Part shown: positions 1 to 8,141 of the stretch, in pieces
How positions within the stretch are numbered: the first letter of the stretch is position 1
Layout of the letters: every line of letters begins with the position of its first letter
Assembly: GCF_024172095.1 (NCBI RefSeq)
Contig: NZ_JAMZDX010000009.1
Coordinates: 248,001 to 312,000, forward strand
Reading direction: 5' to 3'
Length of the DNA: 64,000 bases
DNA from: Kitasatospora cinereorecta
GTDB taxonomy: Bacteria; Actinomycetota; Actinomycetes; Streptomycetales; Streptomycetaceae
Made by a program: the position numbers and the translations under genes
The notes under the pieces: model-generated
The model's input: the letters and a program-made list of their open reading frames with translations, nothing else
Told to the model about the DNA's origin: nothing
Databases searched by the model: none

Positions 1-348
1 TGCCGCGGCGGCGGCAGTGGCTGGGTCCAGGTCCACGGCTACAACCTGCTCCCGTGCGTCTACCAGGACAGCAGCGGCAAGATGCACGGCAAGGTCACCG
101 CCACCGGCGGCTACACCGACGTTTACCTCCACATCGTGCTCGGCTACCGCTGCAACGACTGGAGCGTGCCCGAGTGGCTCGGGTACACGGACACCCCGGT
201 GCGCATCTGGCCGGGTGGCGGCACCCTGTACACGGCGCCCAGCTCGGGCGAACCCGTCAGGGCCGACTGCCAGTACTTCTCGATGGCGTACATCGTCAAC
301 AGCGGCCACCGCGAGGGGGACGTCGAGGCCGGCCCGGTTGTCGGCTGA
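1..348 (+). CDS. C-terminal part of a small secreted-type protein, 5' truncated by window
   Basis: The reading frame is open from the first base (Cys-Arg-Gly-Gly-Gly-Ser-Gly-Trp-Val...) to the TGA, so the start and any signal peptide lie before the window. About 115 residues are visible. They are rich in Tyr, Trp and Gly, carry four cysteines (in C-RGGG, LLPCV, YRCND and ADCQY) and have no membrane segment. Even-numbered cysteines and small size fit an exported, disulfide-bonded actinomycete protein, like several others in this window. I do not recognise the family and assign no function. An internal ATG at 82 is less likely as a start, because the upstream frame has the same composition. Confidence 0.6.
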   Translation, partial: CRGGGSGWVQVHGYNLLPCVYQDSSGKMHGKVTATGGYTDVYLHIVLGYRCNDWSVPEWLGYTDTPVRIWPGGGTLYTAPSSGEPVRADCQYFSMAYIVNSGHREGDVEAGPVVG

Positions 349-433
349 GCCGGTGCGCGGGTGTCCCGGTCGCCGCCGCGGCCGGGACATCTGGTGGCCG
401 CGGCAGTTCCGGTGGGCGGTGCCTACGTCGGCG

Positions 434-1003
434 TCAGCCGGCCTCCTCGGTCCAGACTCCCTTCGGGTGTTCGTCGACCGGAAGTCGGAGGTCCGGCTGG
501 GCGCGGCACCCCGGAGTGGCTTGTTCGTCCGAGGGCCAGCGCCGGTCCCGGTCGGGCCAGACCAGCTGCACGATGGGGACCGGGGTCCGCCGGTAGAAAC
601 CGACGGCCGTACCGAACAGGGGGTGGTGCCAACCGGCGTCAACCGGTTGGAGTCGGAGTTCGTATCCGTCGATGACACCGGGGAGCAGTGCGCCGGTCTC
701 CGTTGACGCTCCGTCACGCAGCCGGGCGGCAGCCTCGCCGACCCAGTGCATCAGCCCGTGCAGCTCCAGGCCGAACATGGCGACCTCCGGAATCCGGTAC
801 GAGTGCCACAGGCCGACGGTGAAGGCCCAGTCGGGCACTCCTCCTCCGCCGCCCACGCCCACCACGTGCCAGCCGTGCTCGCGGACGTGTGCCATCTCCG
901 ACGACCAGTGCTTCGCCCGCTGCCGCCGCGCGCGGAATGTCGCGGAGGCGGCGGGATCGCAGAGCACGCAGGGGCACGGCGAGGGCGTGGTCGGGTCGGC
1001 CAT
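434..1003 (-). CDS. DUF4262 domain protein
   Basis: This 189-residue protein starts at an ATG giving MADPTTPSPCPCVLCDP. The open frame extends further upstream, but that part is Arg/Ser-rich out-of-gene sequence. The core contains HGWHVVGVGG, DWAFTVGLWHSY and the stretch around FGLELHGLMHW, the pattern I associate with DUF4262, a cytosolic family of unknown function common in actinomycetes. The early Cys-x-Cys-x-x-Cys segment (PCPCVLCD) resembles a metal-binding knuckle also seen near the N terminus of such proteins. It is convergent with the secreted fragment upstream and has no operon partner. Family assignment is by motif memory and function remains unknown. Confidence 0.75.
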   Translation of the reverse strand: MADPTTPSPCPCVLCDPAASATFRARRQRAKHWSSEMAHVREHGWHVVGVGGGGGVPDWAFTVGLWHSYRIPEVAMFGLELHGLMHWVGEAAARLRDGASTETGALLPGVIDGYELRLQPVDAGWHHPLFGTAVGFYRRTPVPIVQLVWPDRDRRWPSDEQATPGCRAQPDLRLPVDEHPKGVWTEEAG

Positions 1004-1450
1004 TCCGGTATCCAAGCAGATCAGGGCAGGTGGCCGCCTCCTCCCTGCCATCGGCCTCGCAGTGGTGGAGCCGGCCCGGCTCGAAGAACAGCTACTGCGG
1101 CTCCTGGACCGCGGGCCACGCGCCGGCCCGGCTCCGCGCTGCGCGAGCGGATGACCGGCCACGGGCCGCAGTTCGGCGTGGTTCGGCCGCGGGCCTGCGC
1201 ATCCCGGGGAACCGGCGGCGCCCCGCTCCGAAGCGGGGCCGGGCGCGCTGCTTCGGGCAGCGGCGTTGTACCCGGCAGGCATGTGCACACCGGCGATCGG
1301 CATCACCGTCCCGGGCCGCGGACCGTCGCCGAAACGCTTTCGCTCACGGTCGCGCCGACCGCTAAGGTGTCGCCTCGGACCTCCCGGCGATCATGTTGCC
1401 GGGCAGCAGCCCCACCCATTCGCACCTCTCTCCGACGGGGTATCACCATC
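1004..1450. other. Intergenic stretch without a supportable gene
   Basis: Open frames exist on both strands, but their composition is Arg/Pro/Ala/Gly-rich and lacks recognisable motifs or a ribosome site. It must hold the divergent promoters of the DUF4262 gene and the lectin gene. No clear promoter could be singled out. Confidence 0.5.
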
Positions 1451-1984
1451 ATGGCCATCAAGACCCGCATAGCCGCCGCCCTGCTGGGCGCCGGCCTCGC
1501 GGTGAGCGCGGGCGCGCCCACCGCCAGCGCTGCCGCTTCGCCGTTCCACCCCGCCGGCGTGCCGAACGTCGTCGTGCTGGGCATCGCGAACAGTCCGCAC
1601 TGCCTGGAGATCGCCGACTGGCGCACCGACAACGGTGCTCCCGCCCGTCAGTGGGACTGCCACTACGGTGCCAGCCAGCAGTGGAGCCTGACGGCCGGCC
1701 CCACGGGCTCACTTGTCAACGTCCACAGCGGCGAATGCCTGGAGATCGCCGACTGGCGGACCGACAACGGTGCTCCCGCCCGTCAGTGGAGCTGCACCGG
1801 TGGCGCCAGCCAGCAGTGGACCTGGACGCACGTCCCCGGCACCGGCTACGTCCTGCGCAACGTCCACAGCGGCAGGTGCCTGGAGATCGACGGCCGGAGC
1901 ACCGGCAACGGTGTCCTCGCCCAGCAGTGGGACTGCTGGAACGGCAACAACCAGATCTGGTTCCCCCTCTCGCCGAACCACTAG
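1451..1984 (+). CDS. Secreted ricin B-type (beta-trefoil) lectin, three QxW repeats
   Basis: This 177-residue protein has a classic Sec signal peptide (MAIKTRIAAALLGAGLAV, cleavage near ASA-AAS). The rest is a single beta-trefoil of three repeats, each with a CLEI start and a Gln-x-Trp signature: QQWSL, QQWTW and QIWFP. Such domains bind galactose- or xylose-type sugars outside the cell. Usually they sit beside a glycoside hydrolase catalytic domain. Here the lectin stands alone, so it may be a free carbohydrate-binding protein. Repeats 1 and 2 are almost identical at DNA level (see findings), while repeat 3 has diverged. The ATG at 1451 is chosen because it begins the signal peptide; the upstream Shine-Dalgarno is weak (GACGGGG). 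Confidence 0.85.
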   Translation: MAIKTRIAAALLGAGLAVSAGAPTASAAASPFHPAGVPNVVVLGIANSPHCLEIADWRTDNGAPARQWDCHYGASQQWSLTAGPTGSLVNVHSGECLEIADWRTDNGAPARQWSCTGGASQQWTWTHVPGTGYVLRNVHSGRCLEIDGRSTGNGVLAQQWDCWNGNNQIWFPLSPNH

Positions 1985-2075
1985 CGAATCCGCCGCGACC
2001 TGCGGAGCGGTCAGGACGCCCGGCCCGGCCCGGCCCGCCCCGCAGGCCGACGGGCCCGGCCAGCCTTGATCAGCT

Positions 2076-2092
2076 CCGGCAGGAGCTGCCGG
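2076..2092. terminator. Short GC-rich hairpin after the lectin gene
   Basis: CCGGCAG-GAG-CTGCCGG forms a perfect 7-bp stem. The overlapping AGCTCC...GGAGCT gives an alternative pairing. It lies about 90 bases after the lectin stop, with no U-tract, as is common in actinomycetes. Confidence 0.35.
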
Positions 2093-2256
2093 CAAGGGCT
2101 CTGATCAACTCGATTCCGTCCGCCGTACGCCGTGATTCCATGAGGCAGAGCAGGTCGGACCGGGACCAAGCTGTCGCGCACCTATGACCCAACGGGCCGA
2201 TCTTCTGCGAGAGTTGCGGGCTTGTTGCGGGATGGCCAGGGGCCGCGCCGAGAATG

Positions 2257-2392
2257 AGCTGGGCTGCTGGCTTGCGGTCGGGCGATCTTGGTCGGCAGGA
2301 TCAGTTACCAACGACGCTCGGACCTTCACCCGGCTCTGCTCGAACTGGCTTGCAGTCTCATCTGTCTCCGCCGCCTGCGCCGCGCGCTCTGA
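2257..2392 (+). pseudogene. 3' relic of an IS5-type transposase
   Basis: One frame reads GRAILVGRISYQRRSDLH followed by PALLELACSLICLRRLRRAL and a TGA. This matches the conserved C-terminal end of IS5-family transposases (RAILVRYERRADLHQALL then LACALICLRR in typical members, from memory). A TGA at 2255 closes the frame upstream, so only about 45 residues survive, and I see no inverted repeats. From 1985 to 2256 and from 2393 to 2535 I see no gene. It marks an old insertion upstream of the MFS gene. Identification rests on a short motif only. Confidence 0.5.
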
Positions 2393-2535
2393 ACGGTCCG
2401 TCAGTGTGCCGACCTGTAACGGCAAATTCGATTGCGATCCCCGTCGCGCCGTGTGTAGGGTCCCGCCCGTGCTTACAACGCCCCGTGTTTCTTAGCTCGG
2501 ACACCAGCTTCGACGCCACCCTTGTGTCCTAGAGC

Positions 2536-2552
2536 TGTTACGGAGCGTAACA
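2536..2552. promoter_or_regulatory. Perfect palindrome overlapping the MFS ribosome-binding site
   Basis: TGTTACG-GAG-CGTAACA has 7-bp perfect arms and ends 3 bases before the GTG start at 2556. The GGAG in its centre is the likely Shine-Dalgarno. The TTACG/CGTAA form is typical of TetR-family operators. No TetR gene is adjacent, so the regulator would act in trans. Confidence 0.6.
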
Positions 2553-2555
2553 ATA

Positions 2556-3833
2556 GTGAATACCTTTCGTGGTTCCGGCCTGCTTCGGAACCGGGACTTC
2601 TCGCTGCTGCTGAGCAGCCAGCTGATCGCCGCCGTCGGCGACCAGGCCCAGTTCATGGCCCTGCCGCTGGTCGTCGTGGCCCTCACCGGGTCGGCCACCC
2701 AGGCCGGGTTCGTGCTGGGCCTGGGCACCGTCTCCTTCCTTGCCTTCGGGCTCGTCGCGGGGGTGCTCGTCGACCGGTGGGACCGCAAGACCATCATGAT
2801 CTGGTGCGAGGCCGGCCGGACCCTACTCACGGTCGGCGTCGTCGTCGCGGACTGGCTGGACCGCCTCGCGATGCCCCAGCTGTACGCGACGGCCGTCCTT
2901 GCCGGGATCCTGGGGACGCTCTTCCAGGTCGCCAACACCTCGGCGCTGCCGAACGTCGTCGATGCACAGCAACTGCCCACCGCCCTCGGCTACCAGCAGT
3001 CCGCCGGCAGCGCGGTGAGCATCCTCGGAGCCCCGCTCGCCGGTGCGCTCTACGCCGTCGGGCGGGTCGTGCCGTTCGCCGTCAACGCGGTGTCCTTCGC
3101 CGTCTCCGCCGTGTCTCTCCGGATGATGCACGCCCGTTTCCAGACGGAACGTCAGGAGATCCGAGCCAGGGCGCGGATCACTACGGAGATCCGCGAGGGG
3201 GTCGGCTGGCTGTGGCGTGAGCCGGTCGTCCGCTTCCTCACCCTCGTGACGGCGGCTGACAAGATCCGCTACGGCGCCGGCTATCTGCTGATCATCACCC
3301 TTGCCCAGCAGCTCGGCTCGTCGCCGCTGTGGATCGGGGTCGTCTTCGGCGGAGCGGCCGTCGGCGCGATGGCAGGGGCGCTGGTGTCGAACCGGGCCAC
3401 GCGTCGGTTCCCGCTCGGTCACATCGCCGTCGTGATGCTGTGGCTGGAGGCGGTGATGTTCCCGTTGTACGCACTTGCTCCCAGCCCACTGCTGCTGGCC
3501 GTAGTCGCAGCCGGCGAGTCCCTGGTGGCTCCTGTGTACGCGGTGGCGATGACTGCCCACCAGCTGAGTATCACCCCTGATGAGCTGCGAGGCCGTGTGA
3601 CAAGCGCCGTGTCGACGCTCACCACGGGTGCTCTGTCGATCGGCACGCTGGCGGGCGGTGCGTTGATCGGCGCGCTGGGGGCCAAGCCGCTGGTCTGGCT
3701 CTGCGGAGCATGGCTACTCGCCCTCGCCCTGCTGACCACGGCGAACCGGGCCGTGCGGCACGCGCCGAGGGCGGGCATCATCTCGCGGGCGGAGGGAGCC
3801 GACGCGCACCAGAAGGCGACCCTGACCAGCTAG
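2556..3833 (+). CDS. MFS efflux transporter (EntS/macrolide-efflux-like)
   Basis: This 425-residue protein has 10 to 12 hydrophobic segments and the MFS layout of the MFS_3 group. It opens with RNRDFSLLLSSQLIAAVGDQ, has the loop 2-3 motif VDRWDRK (from GxxxDRxxRR), and a central loop (RARARITTEIREGVGWLWRE) typical of EntS/MefA-like exporters. It should act in the cytoplasmic membrane as a proton-driven drug or siderophore exporter; the substrate is not readable. The GTG start follows GGAG embedded in a perfect palindrome, which suggests repression at initiation. The gene stands alone. The C-terminal tail (about 25 residues) is hydrophilic. Confidence 0.85.
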   Translation: MNTFRGSGLLRNRDFSLLLSSQLIAAVGDQAQFMALPLVVVALTGSATQAGFVLGLGTVSFLAFGLVAGVLVDRWDRKTIMIWCEAGRTLLTVGVVVADWLDRLAMPQLYATAVLAGILGTLFQVANTSALPNVVDAQQLPTALGYQQSAGSAVSILGAPLAGALYAVGRVVPFAVNAVSFAVSAVSLRMMHARFQTERQEIRARARITTEIREGVGWLWREPVVRFLTLVTAADKIRYGAGYLLIITLAQQLGSSPLWIGVVFGGAAVGAMAGALVSNRATRRFPLGHIAVVMLWLEAVMFPLYALAPSPLLLAVVAAGESLVAPVYAVAMTAHQLSITPDELRGRVTSAVSTLTTGALSIGTLAGGALIGALGAKPLVWLCGAWLLALALLTTANRAVRHAPRAGIISRAEGADAHQKATLTS

Positions 3834-3858
3834 CCCTTCATGCCTCGGCCACCGCTGA

Positions 3859-4425
3859 TCGTCCCGCGTCCGTGAGCACAGATGCGTCAGCGGTGGCCTT
3901 GGGTGGGCCACACGACTTCGGCGACGAGGCAGGTCGGCCGCCCAACTCAGGAAGGTCGCCAGGCCGGACACCGGGGCCCTGGCCGACACGGTCGGCGTGT
4001 CCGTGCGCACCGCCCAGCGCTGGGTCTCCGCGCTGCGCGACGGCGCCGAACCGACCATGACCAAGGGCAACGAGAAGAAGGTCGAGCAGGCCGTCCGCGC
4101 CGGATGGCAGCCCCGCGTCCGCAGCCGCATGCGCCGCGCCGCCGAGGCCAATGGCTTCCAGCTCAGCACGATGGCGCAGTTCGGCTTCGCCAGCGCCGCC
4201 GGCTCCACCGACGACCCGCGGCTGCGCACCATCAGCCAGCACATCAGCGGCGAGTACGCCCGCCGCCTGTTCGCCGCCCGTGACGCCGGAGCGAGCGAAC
4301 GCCGACAGGCCGACATCCTCGCCGAAGGGCTGCAGGAGGCGTACTTCAAGGACGGCGGCCGCCGCGCCCAGGGCCTGGCCGTGGAGTTCACCGGGATCCA
4401 GTGGGCCGACTTCGGCATCGACTGA
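3859..4425 (+). pseudogene. tpg-like: Tpg-like telomere terminal protein, N terminus lost or degenerate
   Basis: From about 3964 the frame reads a helix-turn-helix (TGALADTVGVSVRTAQRWVS), then a basic stretch (GWQPRVRSRMRRAA), then ISGEYARRLFAARDAGASER and finally AEGLQEAYFKDGGRRAQGL. This order and the C-terminal block match Streptomyces Tpg, the protein covalently attached to 5' telomere ends, about 184 residues long. Here the first start in frame is GTG 3997, which lies inside the helix-turn-helix and has no ribosome site. A TGA at 3856 closes the frame upstream with no usable start between. So either the N-terminal 40-50 residues were lost by a frameshift or the gene is dead. No tap gene is adjacent. 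It could still be a diverged paralogue expressed from CTG. Confidence 0.7.
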
Positions 4426-4502
4426 GGCCGGCCTGCCCGACTGGCGGCGTGCGGCTGCGGCCGGGCGGCGCATCGCCGTCGCGCCCCACGTAACCTCGTC
4501 CT

Positions 4503-5459
4503 GTGTCATCCTCCCGCCAGCATCGCGTCGCCGTCCTCGTCCTCGAAGGCGCCAAGCCGCTCGATGTCGGGATTCCCGCGCAGGTCTTCACGACCCGCGC
4601 GAGCATGCCGTACGAGGTGCGCGTGTGCGGGGCGACGCCCGGCCTGGTGACCGGCGGCGACGGCCTCGCGTACTACGTCGGCCACGGCCTGGACGCCCTC
4701 GAGTGGGCGGACATCGTCTTCATCCCCGGCTACCGCTTCCCGGACCGCGACGACCCGCCGCAGGCCGTCGTCGACGCCCTGATCGCCGCCCACGAACGGG
4801 GCGCGAGGCTGGCCGCGATCTCGACGGGCGCGTTCGCGCTCGCCGCCACCGGCCTGCTCGACGGCAGGCGCGCCACGACGCACTGGCACTACACGCGGGC
4901 CCTCGCGGCCAAGCACCCGCTCGTCCGGGTCGACGAGAACGTGCTGTTCGTCGACGAGGGCAGCGTGCTCACCTCGGCCGGCGCCGCGTCCGGCATCGAC
5001 CTGTGCCTGCACATCCTGCGCGGAGACCTCGGCGTGGCGGCGTCCAACCACGCGGCCCGGCGCCTGGTCGCGGCCCCCTACCGCAGCGGCGGGCAGGCCC
5101 AGTACCTGCCGCGCAGCGTCCCCGAGCCGCTCGGCGAGCGGTTCGCCGCCACCCGCGAATGGACGCTGCACCGGCTCGGCGAACCCCTCACGCTCGACAT
5201 CCTGGCGCGACAGGCCGGGGTCTCCGCGCGCACGTTCTCCCGGCGCTTCGCCGAGGAGACCGGCTACACGCCGATGCAGTGGGTGATGCGCGCCCGCATC
5301 GACCTGGCCCGCGAACTGCTGGAGCGCTCGGAGCGCAGCGTCGAACAGATCGCCGCCGACGTCGGGCTCGGCACCGGCGCGAACCTGCGCCTGCACTTCC
5401 AGCACATCCTCGGCACCACCCCGACCGAGTACCGGCGCACCTTCACCCGGGGCGAGTGA
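4503..5459 (+). CDS. GlxA-family transcriptional regulator (DJ-1/PfpI-like plus AraC HTH)
   Basis: This 318-residue protein has an N-terminal DJ-1/PfpI-like fold (about residues 8-175: VAVLVLEGAKPLDVGIPAQV, then ISTGAFALAATGLLDG) and a C-terminal AraC-type double helix-turn-helix (about 215-315: LARQAGVSARTFSRRF and IAADVGLGTGANLRLHF). The usual nucleophile Cys of PfpI enzymes, expected just before TGAF, is Ser here, so the first domain is probably a ligand sensor and not an enzyme. The GTG start gives MSSSRQHRVAVLVL and the next frame start lies inside the fold. It is followed after 129 bases by the GAPDH gene on the same strand, so control of that gene is plausible. Confidence 0.9.
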   Translation: MSSSRQHRVAVLVLEGAKPLDVGIPAQVFTTRASMPYEVRVCGATPGLVTGGDGLAYYVGHGLDALEWADIVFIPGYRFPDRDDPPQAVVDALIAAHERGARLAAISTGAFALAATGLLDGRRATTHWHYTRALAAKHPLVRVDENVLFVDEGSVLTSAGAASGIDLCLHILRGDLGVAASNHAARRLVAAPYRSGGQAQYLPRSVPEPLGERFAATREWTLHRLGEPLTLDILARQAGVSARTFSRRFAEETGYTPMQWVMRARIDLARELLERSERSVEQIAADVGLGTGANLRLHFQHILGTTPTEYRRTFTRGE

Positions 5460-5588
5460 CCTGCCCGGCACCGGGTGAGGACGTCGGCGCGACGTTGGCG
5501 CGATCCTTTTGAACCGTGGCGATGTCGCCACTGTCGGCGGCGCCGGCCGTGGACGAACCTGGTGGCGAACAGGGAAGGGACCCCACAC

Positions 5589-6587
5589 ATGACTCGCATC
5601 GCCATCAACGGATTCGGCCGCATCGGACGCAATGTGCTGCGCGCCCTGCTCGAGCGCGACAGCGCCCTCGAGATCGTCGCCGTCAACGACCTGACCGAGC
5701 CCACCACGCTCGCCCGGCTGCTCGCCTACGACAGCACCGCCGGCCGGCTCGGCCGCCCGGTGACCGTCGACGGGGACGCCCTTGTCGTCGACGGCCGCCG
5801 GATCACCGTGACGGCCGAGCGTGACCCGGCGCAGCTGCCGTGGGCCGAACTCGGCATCGACATCGTCCTGGAGGCCACCGGCCGCTTCACCTCGGCGAAG
5901 GACGCCCGCGCCCACCTCGACGCGGGTGCGCGGAAGGTCCTCGTCAGCGCGCCGTCGGACGGCGCCGACGTCACGCTCGCCTTCGGGGTCAACACCGGCG
6001 CCTACGACCCGGACCTGCACACCATCGTCTCGAACGCCTCCTGCACCACCAACGCGCTCGCGCCGCTGGCCGCCGTCCTCGACGAACTCGCCGGCATCGA
6101 GCACGGGTTCATGACCACGGTGCACGCCTACACGCAGGAGCAGAACCTGCAGGACGGCCCGCACCGCGACCCCCGTCGCGCCCGCGCCGCCGGCGTCAAC
6201 ATCGTGCCGACCACGACCGGCGCCGCCAAGGCGATCGGCCTGGTGCTGCCGAACCTCGACGGCAAGCTGTCGGGCGACTCGATCCGCGTCCCGGTGCCGG
6301 TCGGCTCGATCGTCGAACTCAACACGACCGTCGCCCGCGAGGTGAGCCGCGACGACGTGCTGGCCGCGTACCGCGCCGCAGCCGAGGGGCCGCTCGCCGG
6401 CGTCCTCGAGTACTCGGAGGACCCGCTCGTCTCGTCCGACATCACGGGCAACCCCGCGTCGTCGATCTTCGACTCGGCCCTCACCCGCGTCGACGGCCGC
6501 CACGTCAAGGTGGTCGCCTGGTACGACAACGAGTGGGGCTTCTCCAACCGCGTCATCGACACGCTCGAGCTGCTCGCCGCCCGCTGA
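5589..6587 (+). CDS. gap: Glyceraldehyde-3-phosphate dehydrogenase, type I
   Basis: This 332-residue cytosolic enzyme oxidises glyceraldehyde 3-phosphate to 1,3-bisphosphoglycerate with NAD+ in glycolysis. It has the NAD-binding start INGFGRIGRNVLRA, Asp34 of the NAD-specific AVND motif, the catalytic SNASCTTNALAP with Cys152, His179 in TTVHAYTQ, and the C-terminal WYDNEWGFSNRV. All key residues are present and the length is standard. The ATG follows a clear GGGAAGGGA. Genomes of this group usually carry a main gap copy in a pgk-tpi operon. This one stands alone behind a GlxA-type regulator, so I infer an accessory paralogue. Confidence 0.95.
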   Translation: MTRIAINGFGRIGRNVLRALLERDSALEIVAVNDLTEPTTLARLLAYDSTAGRLGRPVTVDGDALVVDGRRITVTAERDPAQLPWAELGIDIVLEATGRFTSAKDARAHLDAGARKVLVSAPSDGADVTLAFGVNTGAYDPDLHTIVSNASCTTNALAPLAAVLDELAGIEHGFMTTVHAYTQEQNLQDGPHRDPRRARAAGVNIVPTTTGAAKAIGLVLPNLDGKLSGDSIRVPVPVGSIVELNTTVAREVSRDDVLAAYRAAAEGPLAGVLEYSEDPLVSSDITGNPASSIFDSALTRVDGRHVKVVAWYDNEWGFSNRVIDTLELLAAR

Positions 6588-6755
6588 CCCTCTGACCCGC
6601 CACACGCCCGGGAGTGCCCGGCCTGTCCGGTGACCGCGCTGCACGTACTGCGCGCGGGTCCGGTGAGCCGGGCCCCCGGGCGGGCGGTCCAGGTGTTGTT
6701 GTCGGGCCTGGCCACGAGACCCCGCCCGGTGGCCGCGCTCCCTCACCGCGCTGTC

Positions 6756-7910
6756 TCAGCGGGCAGCCAGGGCGAGTGCCTCCCACCGGGTCGCCGGTCC
6801 GACGGGGACCTCGGTGTCCAGGCAGTCGGACGCGTCTCCGTACAGCCGGTATCGCGTGGACAGCCGGTGCTGGTCCAGGGTCAGATCCGGGAGGTTCTGC
6901 CAGGGACCTCCGAAGCCGGCGCGGTCGGCGTAGCTGGCAACGGCGCTGACCAGAAGGCCCCCTACGGCTTCGTCGCACAGCCATCCCTGGCCGATGAAAC
7001 GGGTAAAGCCGTGCTGCGAGTCCGCGCCGGAGGCCGAGCCGACGGCGGTGACGCCGTGGAACTCGTCGACTGAGATCTGGTCGCCGCCGGAGGCCGGCCA
7101 GGTGGCGGTGATCCGGTCCGAACCCGGACGTAGTCGGTTCGCGTTGAGGGACACGAGGATCACCAGCCGATCACCGTCACCATCGGCGGACTCACCCGCC
7201 TCGGTGTAGCTGTTGCCCGCGGTGTCGGTCACCGCGACCGCCCCGGGTCGGGCGTTGACCAGGTGAACCGTGACGATCAGTGAGTCGCCCCGGGCGACGG
7301 GGTGTTCGACCGCCATGGCCGTTCCCAGGCTGCCGAGCGCGCCGGCAGGGGAGACGTCGCTGCCGACCCGGGCGACGTACGAGATCTGCCCGGGCACGGA
7401 GGCTGGTTGCGTGACGACCGCCGGATCGGCCGCGCTGCCGACGGCTGCCAGCAGGCATGCGCCCACCAGCGCACCTAACCGCACCGCTCGGAACGCTCGG
7501 CCTCGGTGCCAGTGATGGAAGGCGGTCCTCCCAGCCGGAGCGGCCTGTGCAGAGCCGCGTCGGTCTCCGGGGCCGTGGTGGCCGGCGTCGAGCGGGGCGT
7601 CCACCGGATCGGGCGGGGCGGCGGGGGACGGCGTCGGCTCCGGGGGCGTGGCCACCGCCTCGGGCCGATCGCTCGGCGCAGCTGTCGACGGCTGCGCGGC
7701 CACCGTCAGGCGGTCCCGTTCCTGCTCGGTGAGCTTCATCGAATCCGCCAGCAACCGCACCGAGCTGAGGCGCGGCTGCCGCACCCGACCGCGTTCCAGA
7801 TCACGGATCGTCCGGGACGACAGACCCGACCGGCCGGCGAGTTCCTCCTGGGTCAGCCCGGCCCGTAAGCGCCATTGGCGAATCAGCCGACCGAACTCGG
7901 GCACGTCCAT
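6756..7910 (-). CDS. Membrane-tethered XRE-type HTH protein with extracytoplasmic domain
   Basis: This 384-residue protein starts at the ATG with GAGGGGGA upstream (an upstream in-frame start lacks a site). Residues 5-60 form an XRE helix-turn-helix (RAGLTQEELAGRSGLSSRTI, then DLERGRVRQPRLSSV). A Pro/Ala-rich linker (about 75-130) leads to a single hydrophobic segment near 143-160 (LGALVGACLLAAVGSA). About 220 residues with a beta-rich look follow (VTVHLVNARPGAVAVTDTAG, then RITATWPASGGDQISVDEFHG), presumably outside the membrane. The design suggests a one-component sensor that binds DNA inside while its C-terminal domain monitors the cell surface. I do not know the ligand. Confidence 0.75.
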   Translation of the reverse strand: MDVPEFGRLIRQWRLRAGLTQEELAGRSGLSSRTIRDLERGRVRQPRLSSVRLLADSMKLTEQERDRLTVAAQPSTAAPSDRPEAVATPPEPTPSPAAPPDPVDAPLDAGHHGPGDRRGSAQAAPAGRTAFHHWHRGRAFRAVRLGALVGACLLAAVGSAADPAVVTQPASVPGQISYVARVGSDVSPAGALGSLGTAMAVEHPVARGDSLIVTVHLVNARPGAVAVTDTAGNSYTEAGESADGDGDRLVILVSLNANRLRPGSDRITATWPASGGDQISVDEFHGVTAVGSASGADSQHGFTRFIGQGWLCDEAVGGLLVSAVASYADRAGFGGPWQNLPDLTLDQHRLSTRYRLYGDASDCLDTEVPVGPATRWEALALAAR

Positions 7911-8141
7911 GGCTTCCCCCTCGGAAGGCTCCCCCGAGCCACCGGGAAGATCGAAGCAGTCGCCCACCTTCCGGTCAACCTCCGGTCAGGGATGCGGGGC
8001 TTGCCGGGAGGCTCCGCCCAACTTCCCATCGGACTCCTGGAATTCTCCGTCCGGGTGCCGAGAGGCTCGTGGTCGAACCGGGCGGCGGGATCCGCAAGCC
8101 GCCACCCGGGCCGTTCGCGAATCCGAGAAGGGAACCGCTTC

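Noticed and set aside
2105..2425. A 106-codon minus-strand frame
   Set aside because: No ribosome site or motif and antisense to the better-supported IS5-type tail.
4506..6746. A 746-codon minus-strand open frame across the GlxA and gap genes
   Set aside because: Antisense shadow of two genes with clear conserved motifs; Gly/Asp/Val/Arg-rich with no domain.
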